The notes: generated by a model not told the origin, from the letters alone. DNA of 64,000 bases from Paenibacillus vini (GCF_018403325.1 NZ_BOSL01000013.1:107736-171735); one strand, 5' to 3'. Numbered from the stretch's first letter, positions 16,744-25,434 are shown. Made by a program: numbers and translations.

Positions 16744-16992
16744 TTAAGGCGCTTTCCAAGCGTTGACATGATAAATATAGGCTTCATGGCAATGCGAACA
16801 CATTACAACATGTTCGCAACCTGAAGGAGCTTGAGCGGAATAGGCGGAGGTATACTGGTCTGCCGAGCCATAAGGGCTGTAAGGTCCGGCATAGTCCTCC
16901 TTCTTACCGGCGTTTTCCAGACCGTGACCGCAATCGGGACAGGTCGCTGACAAGTTAGCCATTCCGTTGCATAGCGGGCATATATAAGACAA
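16744..16992 (-). CDS. Small double zinc-ribbon protein
   Basis: 82 residues: an N-terminal CPLC...CPDC pair (residues 5-21), a Tyr/Ser/Gly-rich linker, and a second cysteine/histidine set (GCEHVVMCSHCHEAY). It fits a small zinc-ribbon protein of unknown function. Start ATG 16992 follows ggagagata on the minus strand. It lies between sda and yumC and points the same way as yumC. Confidence 0.65.
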   Translation of the reverse strand: MSYICPLCNGMANLSATCPDCGHGLENAGKKEDYAGPYSPYGSADQYTSAYSAQAPSGCEHVVMCSHCHEAYIYHVNAWKAP

Positions 16993-17065
16993 AGGGTATC
17001 TCTCCTTTACAGCAAGTATTTCCTGCGTAAAGTTAAGATACCCCTTTTTGTTTCATCTCATGTAG

Positions 17066-18073
17066 CTATATCTTCATGTTGCTGCTGTGACCAGGCGACA
17101 ATTTGGCGTCCGGGTCAATATACACCTTCGCGTTGTTGACAGCGGTCGGTGCTTCGCCGAATCCGACGGCGATCAGATCGAGCTTGCCGGGATAAGTGGT
17201 AATATCGCCGGCTGCAAAAATTCCCGGAATGGAGCTCTCCATGCGCGAATCGACCAGAATTGCATTGGAGCTGATGTCCAGTCCCCATTCCGCAATCGGT
17301 CCGAGGGAGGAAACGAATCCGAAGTTGACGATGACGTCATCGACTTCGATCTCCTGAGTTTCCTGTGTTTTGCAATGCGAAAGGGTGACGCGCTCAATCT
17401 TGTCTTCCCCATGCAAAGCGCTAATTTCTGTCGGTGTAATTACTTGCACGCTGGAAGCCATTAAGTTCTCCACGCTATGTTCATGGGCGCGGAATTTATC
17501 GCGGCGGTGAATGAGCGTGACCTGATCGGCAATCGGTTCAAGCATGAGTGCCCAGTCTACCGCGGAATCCCCGCCTCCGCTGATCAAAACGCGGCGGCCT
17601 TGGAATTTACTAAGATCGCTTACGAAATAATGAAGATTGCTCTTCTCGAAATGGGCCGCGTTATCAAGTTCCAGACGGCGCGGTTCGAATGCGCCGACCC
17701 CGGCCGTAATGATCAGGGCGCGGGCATGATGGACTTCTTTGTCGGTCGTTACGATAAAATGGCGCTCGTCTTTCTTCTCGATCTGCAGCACCTTTTCTTC
17801 CAGACGGATGTCCGGGTTAAACAGCTTAAGCTGCTCGTGCAAGTTGTTGACCAGTTCCTGTCCGGTAATCTTAGGGAAACCGGCGATATCGTAAATATAT
17901 TTCTCTGGGTAAAGGGCGGCAACCTGCCCTCCCAGCTGAGGCATGCTTTCGATTAATTTAACGGACGCTTTTCGCATTCCGCCGTAAAAAGCGGCAAACA
18001 TGCCTGCCGGCCCGCCTCCGATAATGAGCAGGTCGGTAAATTCGCCGCTTGCAGGTTGGGATGACACAGGCAA
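17066..18073 (-). CDS. yumC: Ferredoxin/flavodoxin-NADP+ reductase, thioredoxin-reductase-like (YumC)
   Basis: 335 residues. N-terminal FAD motif [20 protein letters not shown] (residues about 15-35), [19 protein letters not shown] typical of YumC-type reductases, an NADPH site ([17 protein letters not shown]) and C-terminal FAD motif [25 protein letters not shown]. It lacks the CxxC of thioredoxin reductase, as YumC proteins do. It transfers electrons from NADPH to ferredoxin or flavodoxin. Transcribed away from the NDH-2 gene. Confidence 0.9.
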   Translation of the reverse strand: MPVSSQPASGEFTDLLIIGGGPAGMFAAFYGGMRKASVKLIESMPQLGGQVAALYPEKYIYDIAGFPKITGQELVNNLHEQLKLFNPDIRLEEKVLQIEKKDERHFIVTTDKEVHHARALIITAGVGAFEPRRLELDNAAHFEKSNLHYFVSDLSKFQGRRVLISGGGDSAVDWALMLEPIADQVTLIHRRDKFRAHEHSVENLMASSVQVITPTEISALHGEDKIERVTLSHCKTQETQEIEVDDVIVNFGFVSSLGPIAEWGLDISSNAILVDSRMESSIPGIFAAGDITTYPGKLDLIAVGFGEAPTAVNNAKVYIDPDAKLSPGHSSNMKI

Positions 18074-18476
18074 ACACCTCCGGTTAATTTCAAAAACTTT
18101 ATATTGTCATTTCTACTTTATTATATCTATCCCATCAGGGCCTTGCAAAGCAGACCAAAAATTGTCGAATTTGACGTCAGAAAGGCCTGCAAAACGCCGG
18201 GAAACAGCGTAAAATAAGACTTGATCTTTTAAACAAAAGCCGATATTATTCAAATGTATGTACACAGATTTGTGACGAAAAGAGTACATTTACAAAATGG
18301 TGTGTATTATTTTTGATAATTATTCCGTAACGGTTTAAAATAAATGTGACAAATGTCGCACAATAGCAAAATGGGTTATCACCAGAGACTATTTTTTTAT
18401 GTGTATAATTTCACATTAGAGTTTTTGGTTTTATATAAAATATAGAGCTTCAACCCCCGGAAGGAGAACAAGCCTG
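18074..18476. promoter_or_regulatory. Divergent control region between yumC and ndh
   Basis: 403 bases, AT-rich in its right half. An extended -10 (tgtgTATAAT, 18400-18409) suits the ndh direction. An imperfect dyad TGTGAC-AAAT-GTCGCACA lies at 18345-18362. It does not match the Rex consensus in spacing, so no regulator is assigned. Confidence 0.4.
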
Positions 18477-19670
18477 ATGAGTACCATACCTAAAATCGTC
18501 ATTCTTGGAGCGGGATATGGCGGTATTTTGACTGCGCAACGGCTGCAAAAAGAATTAAATTACAATGAAGCAGACGTTACCCTGGTGAACCGGCATGATT
18601 ATCATTACTTCACCACGCACCTGCATATGCCGGCGGCCGGAACCGATTCCATAGAACATACACGCGTTCCGATCTCTAAATTGATCGATGAATTCAAAAT
18701 CGACCTCGTTAAATCGAATGTCCAAGAGATCCGTCTCTCGGACAAAAAAGTCGTTCTCCAGGACGGAACCCTATCCTACGACTACCTGATTATCGCTCTC
18801 GGCGGAGAACCTGAATCGTTCGGTATTCCCGGCTTGTCGGAATATGCCATGACGATCCGCAGCATCAACTCGGTACGTTTGATCCGTCAGCATATCGAAT
18901 ATCAGTTTGCGTTGTTTAAGGCGGACGAAAGCCGTACGGACCGTCTTAATTTCGTTGTGGGTGGCGCAGGCTTCAGCGGCATTGAATTCGTCGCCGAGCT
19001 GGCCGACCGTATTCCTTATCTATGCAAAGAATATGATGTCGATCCGAACATGGTGAATGTATATAATGTAGAAGCTGCACCGTCCGCGCTTCCGGGCTTT
19101 GATCCGGAATTGGTCGAGTATGCCATGGACGTCCTGGTCAAAAAAGGCGTTCAGTTCAAAATCGGCGTAGCGATCAAAGAGTGCACGCCGGATGGCGTTC
19201 TGCTGGCTACCGGTGAAGAGATCAAGTCCGCGACAGTCGTCTGGACAGGCGGTATCCGCGGGAACCGGCTCATTGAAGCGGCCGGCTTCGAAACGGCAAG
19301 AGGGCGCGTCAAGATTGATGACTTCCTGCGCGCTCCTGGCCATGATCATGTGTTTATCATCGGGGACAACTCGCTGATGTTTAACCCGGAAGGCCGTCCG
19401 TATCCTCCGACCGCACAAATCGCCATGCAGCAAGGGGTAACCTGTGCGCAAAACGTGGTGGCTTCGATCCGCGGCAAAGAGCTTAAGAAATTCGTCTTCA
19501 GCAACAAGGGGACGGTTGCTTCTTTGGGTAAAGGGGAAGCCGTGGCGACAGCCTTCGGCAAGAAGTATAAAGGCTGGGTGGCCGCTCAGCTCAAAAAGAT
19601 GGTCGATATTCGTTACCTGTTTACCATCGGCGGGATTCCGCTCGTCTTGAAGAAAGGCAGATTCCTGTAA
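18477..19670 (+). CDS. ndh: Type II NADH dehydrogenase (NDH-2)
   Basis: 397 residues from ATG 18477 behind ggaagga. FAD-binding GAGYGGILTA near residue 10, NADH-binding VVGGAGFSGIEFVAELADR at about residue 160, and the late FAD segment HVFIIGDNSLMFNPEGRPYPPTAQIAMQQG. The C-terminal part is amphipathic and probably lies on the membrane. The enzyme passes electrons from NADH to menaquinone without proton pumping. In Bacillus several paralogues exist (yjlD, yumB, yutJ), so the symbol is generic. It is followed after one base by a small conserved gene. Confidence 0.88.
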   Translation: MSTIPKIVILGAGYGGILTAQRLQKELNYNEADVTLVNRHDYHYFTTHLHMPAAGTDSIEHTRVPISKLIDEFKIDLVKSNVQEIRLSDKKVVLQDGTLSYDYLIIALGGEPESFGIPGLSEYAMTIRSINSVRLIRQHIEYQFALFKADESRTDRLNFVVGGAGFSGIEFVAELADRIPYLCKEYDVDPNMVNVYNVEAAPSALPGFDPELVEYAMDVLVKKGVQFKIGVAIKECTPDGVLLATGEEIKSATVVWTGGIRGNRLIEAAGFETARGRVKIDDFLRAPGHDHVFIIGDNSLMFNPEGRPYPPTAQIAMQQGVTCAQNVVASIRGKELKKFVFSNKGTVASLGKGEAVATAFGKKYKGWVAAQLKKMVDIRYLFTIGGIPLVLKKGRFL

Positions 19671-19671
19671 G

Positions 19672-19923
19672 ATGCGCCACTGCAGCGTTCAAGTCCGGGG
19701 ACTGCTGACCCGGGAGGAGCTCGACCGGTACAACGGCCTGATGGAGGTCGGTTCCTATCTTGAATCCCAGCAGCAATACGACTTGGCCTATACGGTTCAA
19801 AAGGAAGTCGATATTCTGATCCTCCCGGCCATCGAGCGCCTCAAGGAGAAGAGCAGGGACCGCGACCGTGCGACGGCGGAGTTCCTGGAATCGCTGCGGG
19901 AACAGCAAGAAGAAGACGAATAA
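19672..19923 (+). CDS. Small conserved protein cotranscribed with ndh
   Basis: 83 residues; ATG 19672 is two bases after the ndh stop codon, so translation is likely coupled. The protein is soluble, helical and highly charged (EVDILILPAIERLKEKSRDRDRATAEFLESLREQQEEDE). I do not recognise the family. A terminator follows at 19938. Confidence 0.6.
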   Translation: MRHCSVQVRGLLTREELDRYNGLMEVGSYLESQQQYDLAYTVQKEVDILILPAIERLKEKSRDRDRATAEFLESLREQQEEDE

Positions 19924-19937
19924 TGTATTAAGTAATG

Positions 19938-19970
19938 TGAGATCGTCCCGTCGGGGGCGGTCTTTTTTTA
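19938..19970 (+). terminator. Terminator of the ndh operon
   Basis: gatcgtcccgtcgggggcggtc stem followed by seven T residues. Confidence 0.75.
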
Positions 19971-20145
19971 GATTGAAAATTAGGGAGCGCTCAGCATTAA
20001 CGCCTTATTTCGATGGGATTTCTGCCGACTGGAAAGCCGTTTCTGCCAAATCTGCGCCCGTGCCGGTAGGATGAAATGTGATGATGAGAAATTAGCAATG
20101 CGGGTCGGGTGATGTAATGAGGCGTGATGGGATGCGTATATTTTT

Positions 20146-20328
20146 TAACGGACATAGGAGACCTTAACTAGCTGTTTATTGCGGCCTAAGCAATCTAACG
20201 GACATAGGAGACCTTATTAGCCCCAAAATTTCTATTTTCTTTGAAGTTTCACACGAATAAGGTCTCTGGTGTCCGTTAAAATCGTAAATCCCCATTTTCG
20301 GGAGGTTTAACGTCTCTCACGTCCGTTA
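20146..20328. repeat. Four-unit dyad array C (spacing 50-62-50)
   Basis: Four 21-base units of the type TAACGGAC-nnnn-GAGACCTTA: 20146-20166 and 20196-20216 in + orientation, 20258-20278 and 20308-20328 in - orientation. Centres are at 20156, 20206, 20268 and 20318. Units 2 and 3 can pair around a 41-base loop, and units 1 and 4 outside them, giving a nested inverted repeat. The remaining bases at 19971-20145 and 20329-20520 hold nothing I can name. Confidence 0.8.
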
Positions 20329-20519
20329 GAATCGGAATCGGCTGTTACCTTACGCCAGAAAGCGCAGCACGAGACTATGCCGCCATTAGTGAGTACGGTC
20401 AGTATCTTCAGCGTAACAACTCAGTCTTCTCAGTAACTCAGTCTGCCCAGACACCTTAGTCAGGCAACGATAAAAATGGCTGCCTTCCTCAAAGTCTTAA
20501 ACTTTCTTTAATGTTAAAA

Positions 20520-20547
20520 ATACCGCCCGGGCATGCCGGGCGGCTAA
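20520..20547 (-). terminator. Terminator of hemQ
   Basis: Strong stem ccgcccgg-gca-tgccgggcgg read on the minus strand after hemQ, with an A-rich (T-rich on minus) flank at 20513-20522. Confidence 0.75.
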
Positions 20548-20558
20548 TGGTAAGCGTA

Positions 20559-21305
20559 TTATAGTTTTAGCATGTCCTCAAACAACTGCTCATTCAGCAG
20601 GTTGCCGACGTAGAAGGAACCGAATTCTCCGAAACGGGCGCTGACTTCGTCAAAGCGCATTTCATAAACCAGCTTCTTGAACTGCAAAGCGTCGTCTGAG
20701 AACAGAGTAACGCCCCATTCCCAGTCGTCGAGGCCGACGGAGCCGGTAATGATCTGTTTTACTTTGCCGGCATATCCGCGACCGATCATGCCGTGGCTGC
20801 GCATCATTCCGCGGCGCTCTTCCATCGAAAGCATGTACCAGTTGTCGTCAAGATCGCGTTTTTTGTTCATCGGATAGAAGCAAATGTATTTCGATTTCGG
20901 CAGGATCGGCTGTAACCGCGCCATCACTTCAGGGTTGGCTTTTGGATCTCCGTCGCCCGAAGCCATGTAATTGCTCAATTCGACAATGCTGACGTAAGAA
21001 TAAGCTTTGGTAGTATACTGGGCAAAAGTCGTTTTGTTAAAGGCATTCTCCAGAGCGTTCAATTCCTCAAGCGTTTCGCGCAAATGCATGAACACGAAAT
21101 CGGCTTTTTGTCCTACGATGGAGTAAACCGCCGTGCTTCCGGTTTTATTTTGCTCGGCCTGAGTCCATTCCTGCAAAAAGGTATGCAGTTCTTCCAGACA
21201 GCCCGCGCGTTCCTCGTCGTCCGCCGCTTTCCATGCCGTCCAGTTAATGGACCGGAAATCATGCAGGGCGTACCATCCTTCTAGGGTTAATGCCGCTTCA
21301 TTCAT
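20559..21305 (-). CDS. hemQ: Coproheme decarboxylase HemQ
   Basis: 248 residues, normal for the Firmicute HemQ (YwfI) family of the chlorite-dismutase superfamily. The enzyme makes heme b from coproheme with peroxide in the Gram-positive heme pathway. The heme ligand is expected at His171 in [12 protein letters not shown]. Other family segments are [21 protein letters not shown] (which contains the conserved Tyr) and [17 protein letters not shown] 21305 follows gggagtgat on the minus strand. It stands alone. Confidence 0.9.
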   Translation of the reverse strand: MNEAALTLEGWYALHDFRSINWTAWKAADDEERAGCLEELHTFLQEWTQAEQNKTGSTAVYSIVGQKADFVFMHLRETLEELNALENAFNKTTFAQYTTKAYSYVSIVELSNYMASGDGDPKANPEVMARLQPILPKSKYICFYPMNKKRDLDDNWYMLSMEERRGMMRSHGMIGRGYAGKVKQIITGSVGLDDWEWGVTLFSDDALQFKKLVYEMRFDEVSARFGEFGSFYVGNLLNEQLFEDMLKL

Positions 21306-21513
21306 TTATGATCACTCCCAAATTATCATAGTTATTGTCCGTTCTCCGCAGCCCGCAGGATGCGCTTCTCTTATTGTATCCCAACGTTGAGCCAGGGAGC
21401 AAACGGAATTCCCCTGCTTTCGGTGAAAGTTCATTGATTCGCAACATTTTTTTTAGTAAACTATCTACTAGTTCTTGATCTTGTGATATTAATTATAGTG
21501 TGACTAATGAAGG

Positions 21514-21819
21514 GTGGAGTTTGGGTTGGGATGGCTCATCGTTTTGGTGCTGATGGTTCTGTTTTTTGTCATGATGTTCGGCATCGGATTTATTCTTAAT
21601 ATGCTTATGAAGACAACCTGGTTTCCGGCTTACATTTTTATTATCGTCATCTTGCCGATCGTCGTATACAGCTTGTGGGACCATGACCAAGGCTTTGGCG
21701 CCTACTTGGCCTCTTTCCGGGTTGTTGACTACCTGACGGCGCTTGCGGGGCTCGCAGGTGCGATATTAAGCGGATGGACGATTCGCAAGCTGCGGATCGG
21801 CGGCTATAAGATGTTTTGA
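21514..21819 (+). CDS. YuiB-like membrane protein
   Basis: 101 residues from GTG 21514; TTG 21526 is an alternative start with better ribosome spacing. Three hydrophobic segments (LIVLVLMVLFFVMMFGIGFILNML; PAYIFIIVILPIVVYSLW; YLTALAGLAGAILSGWTI) are seen. The pattern FFVMMFGIGFILNMLMKTTW resembles the YuiB family, encoded near yumC/yumB genes in Bacillus. Function unknown. Confidence 0.55.
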   Translation: MEFGLGWLIVLVLMVLFFVMMFGIGFILNMLMKTTWFPAYIFIIVILPIVVYSLWDHDQGFGAYLASFRVVDYLTALAGLAGAILSGWTIRKLRIGGYKMF

Positions 21820-21846
21820 TGTTGATGGAAAAGTTAAAGAAATGAA

Positions 21847-21880
21847 GAAAGCCCCAGGCCTTGTTGCCTGGGGCTTTCGC
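21847..21880. terminator. Bidirectional terminator
   Basis: aaagccccaggc-cttgtt-gcctggggcttt stem between convergent genes. Confidence 0.85.
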
Positions 21881-21893
21881 ATGCTGGAGCCGA

Positions 21894-22229
21894 TCAATCC
21901 TTTTGCCCCAGTTTCCACTTTTGATATTCCAAGAAATCCCGAAATTCCTTCTTGCTTATGCCGGAGGACATGGCTTCTTGAACCAGCGACGCCCATTCCG
22001 GGTCGAGGTTCGAGTCTGAAGGACGATCTCCATATAGTAGCAAGTTTATAGGAACATTTAAGGCATCGGACACTTTTTGTAGGAATGAGATCGAAGGATT
22101 GGATTGGATTCCCCGTTCAACATTGCTCAAATATGATTTGGCGACTTCCGCCGTATCGGCTAGCTCTGACAAGGAAAAGCCACGATCTTGCCTGATTTTT
22201 CGGATGCGTTCCCCAATATGGTCTGCCAT
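21894..22229 (-). CDS. sinR: SinR-like biofilm repressor
   Basis: 111 residues, the length of B. subtilis SinR. Residues 1-65 are an XRE helix-turn-helix (ERIRKIRQDRGFSLSELADTAEVAKSYLSNVERG), followed by a SinR-type linker. The C-terminal SinI-like hook (LDPEWASLVQEAMSSGISKKEFRDFLEYQKW) mediates tetramer formation and SinI binding. SinR represses matrix genes. The target operon (tasA-sipW-tapA-like) lies next to it on the same strand, and a SinI-like gene is at 25435. In B. subtilis sinI and sinR are adjacent; here they flank the matrix genes. Confidence 0.85.
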   Translation of the reverse strand: MADHIGERIRKIRQDRGFSLSELADTAEVAKSYLSNVERGIQSNPSISFLQKVSDALNVPINLLLYGDRPSDSNLDPEWASLVQEAMSSGISKKEFRDFLEYQKWKLGQKD

Positions 22230-22320
22230 GTAGCCGTCGCCCTTCTATAAATAATATTTTAGTCATTATACCAAAAAATGCAGTATTGAACAAAGGAGAC
22301 AAGCCCCATTCCGGGATAGA

Positions 22321-22365
22321 AAAGAACACCGCAACCACCGGCAAACGGGGGATACGGTGTTCTTG
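22321..22365 (-). terminator. Terminator after tasA-like gene
   Basis: aagaacaccg/cggtgttctt stem with a 25-base interior and flanking A/T runs; it lies between tasA and sinR on the minus strand. Confidence 0.6.
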
Positions 22366-22388
22366 TTAAGTAGACCGAAGCGTGGAAA

Positions 22389-22982
22389 TTATTTAGCTAC
22401 GCCTTTACCTTGCTTAGCTGTGAAAGTCCATTTGAGATTCAGGGAATCGCCTTGGAATTGGTTCTGATCCTCATTATTGTCCACGAATTCAAATTTAACG
22501 ATCAGGTTGTCTGAGTCTCCGGCCCGGAGTCCGCCGCGTTCTTCAAACCAGCCCAGCCAGGTGTTTTCTACCGCATCCGGGGAGAGGCTTTGCAGAGCGG
22601 ATAACGTAGTTTCATATATGACGGTCTCATCTTTATCGATATTCGTCAAAAATTTAACTTTAATGTGTTTGCCGAAATCGTCGGTATTTGCAGGAGCGCC
22701 CGCACGATTAGTTACTGTATAAGAAGTAGCCAGATTTACTTTTCCGATGTCCAGGGAGCCGTTATTTTTCAGCTTAAAAGTGCGAATTGCAAAGTCTCCA
22801 GGCTTTAAATTGCCTACGTCGATAATGGCTGTCGGATCGGCATTCAGATCCAGAGTGCCCGCCGCAAAAGTTCCGGTGGTTTCTACGGAGTCGCTAAAGT
22901 AAGCGAACGTCCCTCCTCCGATCAAGGTTAAGCCGAGTGCTGCGGTTACTACGCCAAAGCCCAAAGTTTTCTTGATTCCCAT
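22389..22982 (-). CDS. tasA: TasA/CalY-family matrix fibre protein
   Basis: 197 residues from ATG 22982, preceded by gggagg. The N-terminus is a SipW-type signal: KKTLGFGVVTAALGLTLIGG, then GTFAYFSDS. The mature part is the beta-rich camelysin/TasA fold with GTFAAGTLDLNADP and NLKPGDFAIRTFKLKNNGSLD. TasA/CalY proteins form the protein fibres of the biofilm matrix. Closer in length to CalY (about 200) than to B. subtilis TasA (261). SipW, encoded next door, would process it. Confidence 0.85.
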   Translation of the reverse strand: MGIKKTLGFGVVTAALGLTLIGGGTFAYFSDSVETTGTFAAGTLDLNADPTAIIDVGNLKPGDFAIRTFKLKNNGSLDIGKVNLATSYTVTNRAGAPANTDDFGKHIKVKFLTNIDKDETVIYETTLSALQSLSPDAVENTWLGWFEERGGLRAGDSDNLIVKFEFVDNNEDQNQFQGDSLNLKWTFTAKQGKGVAK

Positions 22983-23061
22983 GAACAAATTCCTCCCGAT
23001 TTCTCAATAATTTTTATATTGCATCCCTATGAAAATCATAAGGAGAACAACCGCAGTTGAG

Positions 23062-23646
23062 TTAAGTCGTTTTCGGATTAGTTTCTTCTATGGAGGACCC
23101 TTGTTTTTTCTCCTCCAACGACGAGATGGTCTTCCAGAGGGAGATGACGGCATAGATGAATAACATCAGCCCGGGTACGATCAAGAGGGTGACGTTTCCG
23201 AGTTTCGTCCCGGCAAAGCTTAAAATATAGCCGACGTAAGGGATTGTGAAGCCGGTGTAGCGGCCCACGACATTTGCCGATAGGACGGGTTCTATATCCG
23301 GGGCGTCGTTGCTGTCGCCTTTGGTCCGGTAGATTACCTGGTTGGTCTGCTCATTTCTAACAACCTCTACGATGCGGTGGGTAATCAACCGATTCTCGTC
23401 AGCATGAAATGTGATGATATCTCCCTTTTTGAATCCTGAGGTATCTCCTCCGGGTTTTATCGCTACGATAGATCCTGTATGGATTACCGGTTCCATTGAA
23501 CCGGAAAGAACACTTTTTAGCTGGTAACCGTAAAAGGTCGGCGTTCCGCCTGAAATTTTGGACAGAATGACTGACCCTGCAACTATGATAAATAGAAGCA
23601 CCATGATAAACGTTAGACCTTGGCCAAGTATTCTTTTATAAATCAT
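23062..23646 (-). CDS. sipW: Signal peptidase I, SipW type
   Basis: 194 residues from ATG 23646, 9 bases after GGAG; the longer frame lies in the upstream gene. One N-terminal membrane helix (GLTFIMVLLFIIVAGSVIL), catalytic Ser in LSGSMEPVIHTGS, and the ER-type His in NRLITHRIVEV that replaces the Lys of usual bacterial enzymes. A C-terminal helix (TLLIVPGLMLFIYAVI) anchors it. SipW cleaves TasA and TapA signals. It overlaps the upstream gene by 11 bases. Confidence 0.9.
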   Translation of the reverse strand: MIYKRILGQGLTFIMVLLFIIVAGSVILSKISGGTPTFYGYQLKSVLSGSMEPVIHTGSIVAIKPGGDTSGFKKGDIITFHADENRLITHRIVEVVRNEQTNQVIYRTKGDSNDAPDIEPVLSANVVGRYTGFTIPYVGYILSFAGTKLGNVTLLIVPGLMLFIYAVISLWKTISSLEEKKQGSSIEETNPKTT

Positions 23647-24907
23647 TTGCATCGACTCCTGTATCTGTTTGATTCGAATCCGTATCTTCGGGGGCGGCAA
23701 AAGGCCCGCTTCCGTCTTTAGTTTCTGAAGGACTTTCCTCGTCCGGTGGCGTTCCGGCATTGCCGGATTCAATGCCAGCAGGTTGTTCAGGTTGTTGCTC
23801 TTCCGGTGCCTGTGACAGCTCTTGCTCTTGTTGCTCTTGTAGCTCTTGTAGCTCTTGTAGCTCTTGTAGCTCTTGTAGCTCTTGTAGCTCTTGTAGCTCT
23901 TGTAGCTCCTGTTGTTCTTGCTCCAATCGTTTTGCTTGTTCTAACTCAAACTGCTTCATCCTTTCTTCTTCAGCCAGTCGTTGTGCCTCTGCGGCTTCGA
24001 GCAGGGTTTCCCGTAAACCCTCCAATTTGAGGATGTCAGATGACAGATTGGTTATTGAGGATGACAAAGACTGTTGCAGCCCGTTGTAATAAGACAGCAG
24101 TTCCTGACTCACGGGATCTCCACTGGCGGCATATCCCTCGAATATATAAATCCCTTCGATTCGATTGCTGGATTGATAGGGAAGTCGGTCGAGCTCGAGT
24201 CCTGTATCATATATTTTTTGTAAGAATACAAGAATGCTATTGAGTGAGTCTCGAAGGGAATCGGATAGAAATTGTGATTGATTTAACCGGTTGCCGATGC
24301 TGCTTAGAAGCGAAGCCTGCTTGATTTCAACACAATTGGGCTGGGACAGTTGAATATGCTGGAGCAAATCGAGGGCGATCGCCGAGCTGGCCGCCATTTC
24401 TCCGGATAAATGATCCCATGCGATCTGGTTACTGTCATAAATAAGCTGAAGGTTCTTAAGTTGATCAGATAATTTATCAATCTGTCCCGATATGTCGCCT
24501 GCGGCCGTTTCCAGGTCTGATCCTGCAGAGTCTGCGGGTTCATCTTCGCCGTAAGTCGAACTGGTGACGGTGTGGTTCCTCGGTGCCCATGCGCTCCATG
24601 TCTCTTCATAAGTTGCATAGGTTACTGAAACTGACTGTAGACTTCTTTTATAATCTGAAGCTTGCTGCAAAGAGTTATTTAAATCCGTCAGTAAGCTTTC
24701 GATTTTCTCCGGAAATATTTCGCAGGCCTGAATTCCCGTCAAGTCCTCCTTGAAGCTGTTGAATTCACCGTACGTGGTACCGACCTGCTGCGAAGCGTAA
24801 AATAATAAAGTGGATAGTGCCATGCTGGATTGAACCGTTTTTAACATATATCGTTTCCGCTGTATTCTCCTGGTTTTCCGAATGGATCCGGATCTTGGTC
24901 TTCGCAG
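23636..24907 (-). CDS. TapA-like SipW-dependent matrix protein with coiled coil and QEL repeats
   Basis: 423 residues if started at 24907. The N-terminus is basic (RRPRSGSIRKTRRIQRKRYM), then a hydrophobic stretch, then TTYGEFNSFKEDLTGIQACEIFP. This resembles the TapA pattern (AAFHDIETFDVSLQTC) where SipW cuts. A long helical region follows, then an ELQ repeat block (about residues 340-370) and an acidic Pro/Gly/Ser tail. The start is unclear: CTG 24907 has AAAGGAGG 7 bases upstream, GTG 24943 and ATG 24847 do not. Gene order TapA-like, SipW, TasA mirrors B. subtilis tapA-sipW-tasA. Confidence 0.7.
   Translation of the reverse strand: MRRPRSGSIRKTRRIQRKRYMLKTVQSSMALSTLLFYASQQVGTTYGEFNSFKEDLTGIQACEIFPEKIESLLTDLNNSLQQASDYKRSLQSVSVTYATYEETWSAWAPRNHTVTSSTYGEDEPADSAGSDLETAAGDISGQIDKLSDQLKNLQLIYDSNQIAWDHLSGEMAASSAIALDLLQHIQLSQPNCVEIKQASLLSSIGNRLNQSQFLSDSLRDSLNSILVFLQKIYDTGLELDRLPYQSSNRIEGIYIFEGYAASGDPVSQELLSYYNGLQQSLSSSITNLSSDILKLEGLRETLLEAAEAQRLAEEERMKQFELEQAKRLEQEQQELQELQELQELQELQELQELQELQEQQEQELSQAPEEQQPEQPAGIESGNAGTPPDEESPSETKDGSGPFAAPEDTDSNQTDTGVDANDL
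23836..23910 (-). repeat. 9-bp coding tandem repeat (Gln-Glu-Leu)n
   Basis: About eight copies of the unit agctcttgt (QEL on the minus strand), nearly perfect, inside the TapA-like gene. Unit length is a multiple of three, so copy changes alter protein length without frameshift. Confidence 0.85.
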
Positions 24908-24958
24908 ACAAAGGCCTCCTTTCCATTTACCTTTCGTAGTCACGATGTTCTGTAGGTG

Positions 24959-24974
24959 GTTCGTTATAACGAAC
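24959..24974. promoter_or_regulatory. Candidate SinR operator 1
   Basis: GTTCGTTATAACGAAC, a perfect 16-bp palindrome, 52 bases upstream of the putative TapA-like start. Its half GTTCNTT resembles the B. subtilis SinR half-site GTTCTYT. Confidence 0.65.
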
Positions 24975-25036
24975 CATCAAGCAACTCGAATATATTCAAT
25001 TTGCGCCCAAATGGAAACTTGGATATTCAAGCAAAA

Positions 25037-25052
25037 GTTCCTTATAACGAAC
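25037..25052. promoter_or_regulatory. Candidate SinR operator 2
   Basis: GTTCCTTATAACGAAC differs from operator 1 by one base; centres are 78 bp apart. Both lie in the shared region between the matrix operon and sinI. Nothing else is seen at 25053-25315 apart from a -10-like TATAAT at 25260-25265. Confidence 0.6.
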
Positions 25053-25315
25053 GGTTTGCTAATTAAATCACGAGTTTTCTTAGGAAATCGTTAATTATTA
25101 GTAATTTTATTCTTTATTGAGAACGGCCAAAGACTCCGCTTCGGTTATTAGACCCCTTTCGTGAAAATTACTGATCTTCTAACAAAATAAGCTAACAAGT
25201 ATATTAAAAATCCATTTTTCTTTTTACCTACAACGACAGTGTTTTTAGGAAGATTCTTATATAATGAATTCAAATCTTCATTGTCTTTGCTAACTTGGTT
25301 ACTTAATTCGGGTGA

Positions 25316-25402
25316 TGCCAGTAAGGGGCAAACTTGCTGAAAGGCAAGGGCGCAAAGTTTCGGATCTAAGGTAGAAATACTAGGATGGCCGGGCTGCCTG
25401 GG
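25316..25402 (+). ncRNA. c-di-GMP-I (GEMM) riboswitch upstream of sinI
   Basis: The segment shows the GEMM-I consensus in order. GGGGCAAAC is followed by a hairpin with a GAAA tetraloop (cttgc-tGAAAg-gcaag). Then come GGGCGCAAAG, CGGATCTAAGGTA, a second stem, CTAGGATGGCCGGGC and a closing TGCC. The tetraloop, the CGCAAAG strand and the GGATGGCCGG part form the c-di-GMP pocket in this class. Only 32 bases separate it from the sinI start, and no T-run follows, so control of translation is more likely than termination. Confidence 0.9.
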
Positions 25403-25434
25403 ATATATCAAGATTACTTAGGGGGAGAATGTAG

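Noticed and set aside
18345-18362. Rex site upstream of ndh
   Set aside because: The dyad differs from TTGTGAA-n4-TTCACAA in spacing and sequence.
23746-24089. Plus-strand proteins made of VALVALVAL or CSSCSSCSS repeats
   Set aside because: They are only the reverse strand of the QEL tandem repeat in the TapA-like gene.
25148-25411. An 87-residue minus-strand protein
   Set aside because: It lies over the c-di-GMP riboswitch and leader of sinI and has no family features.
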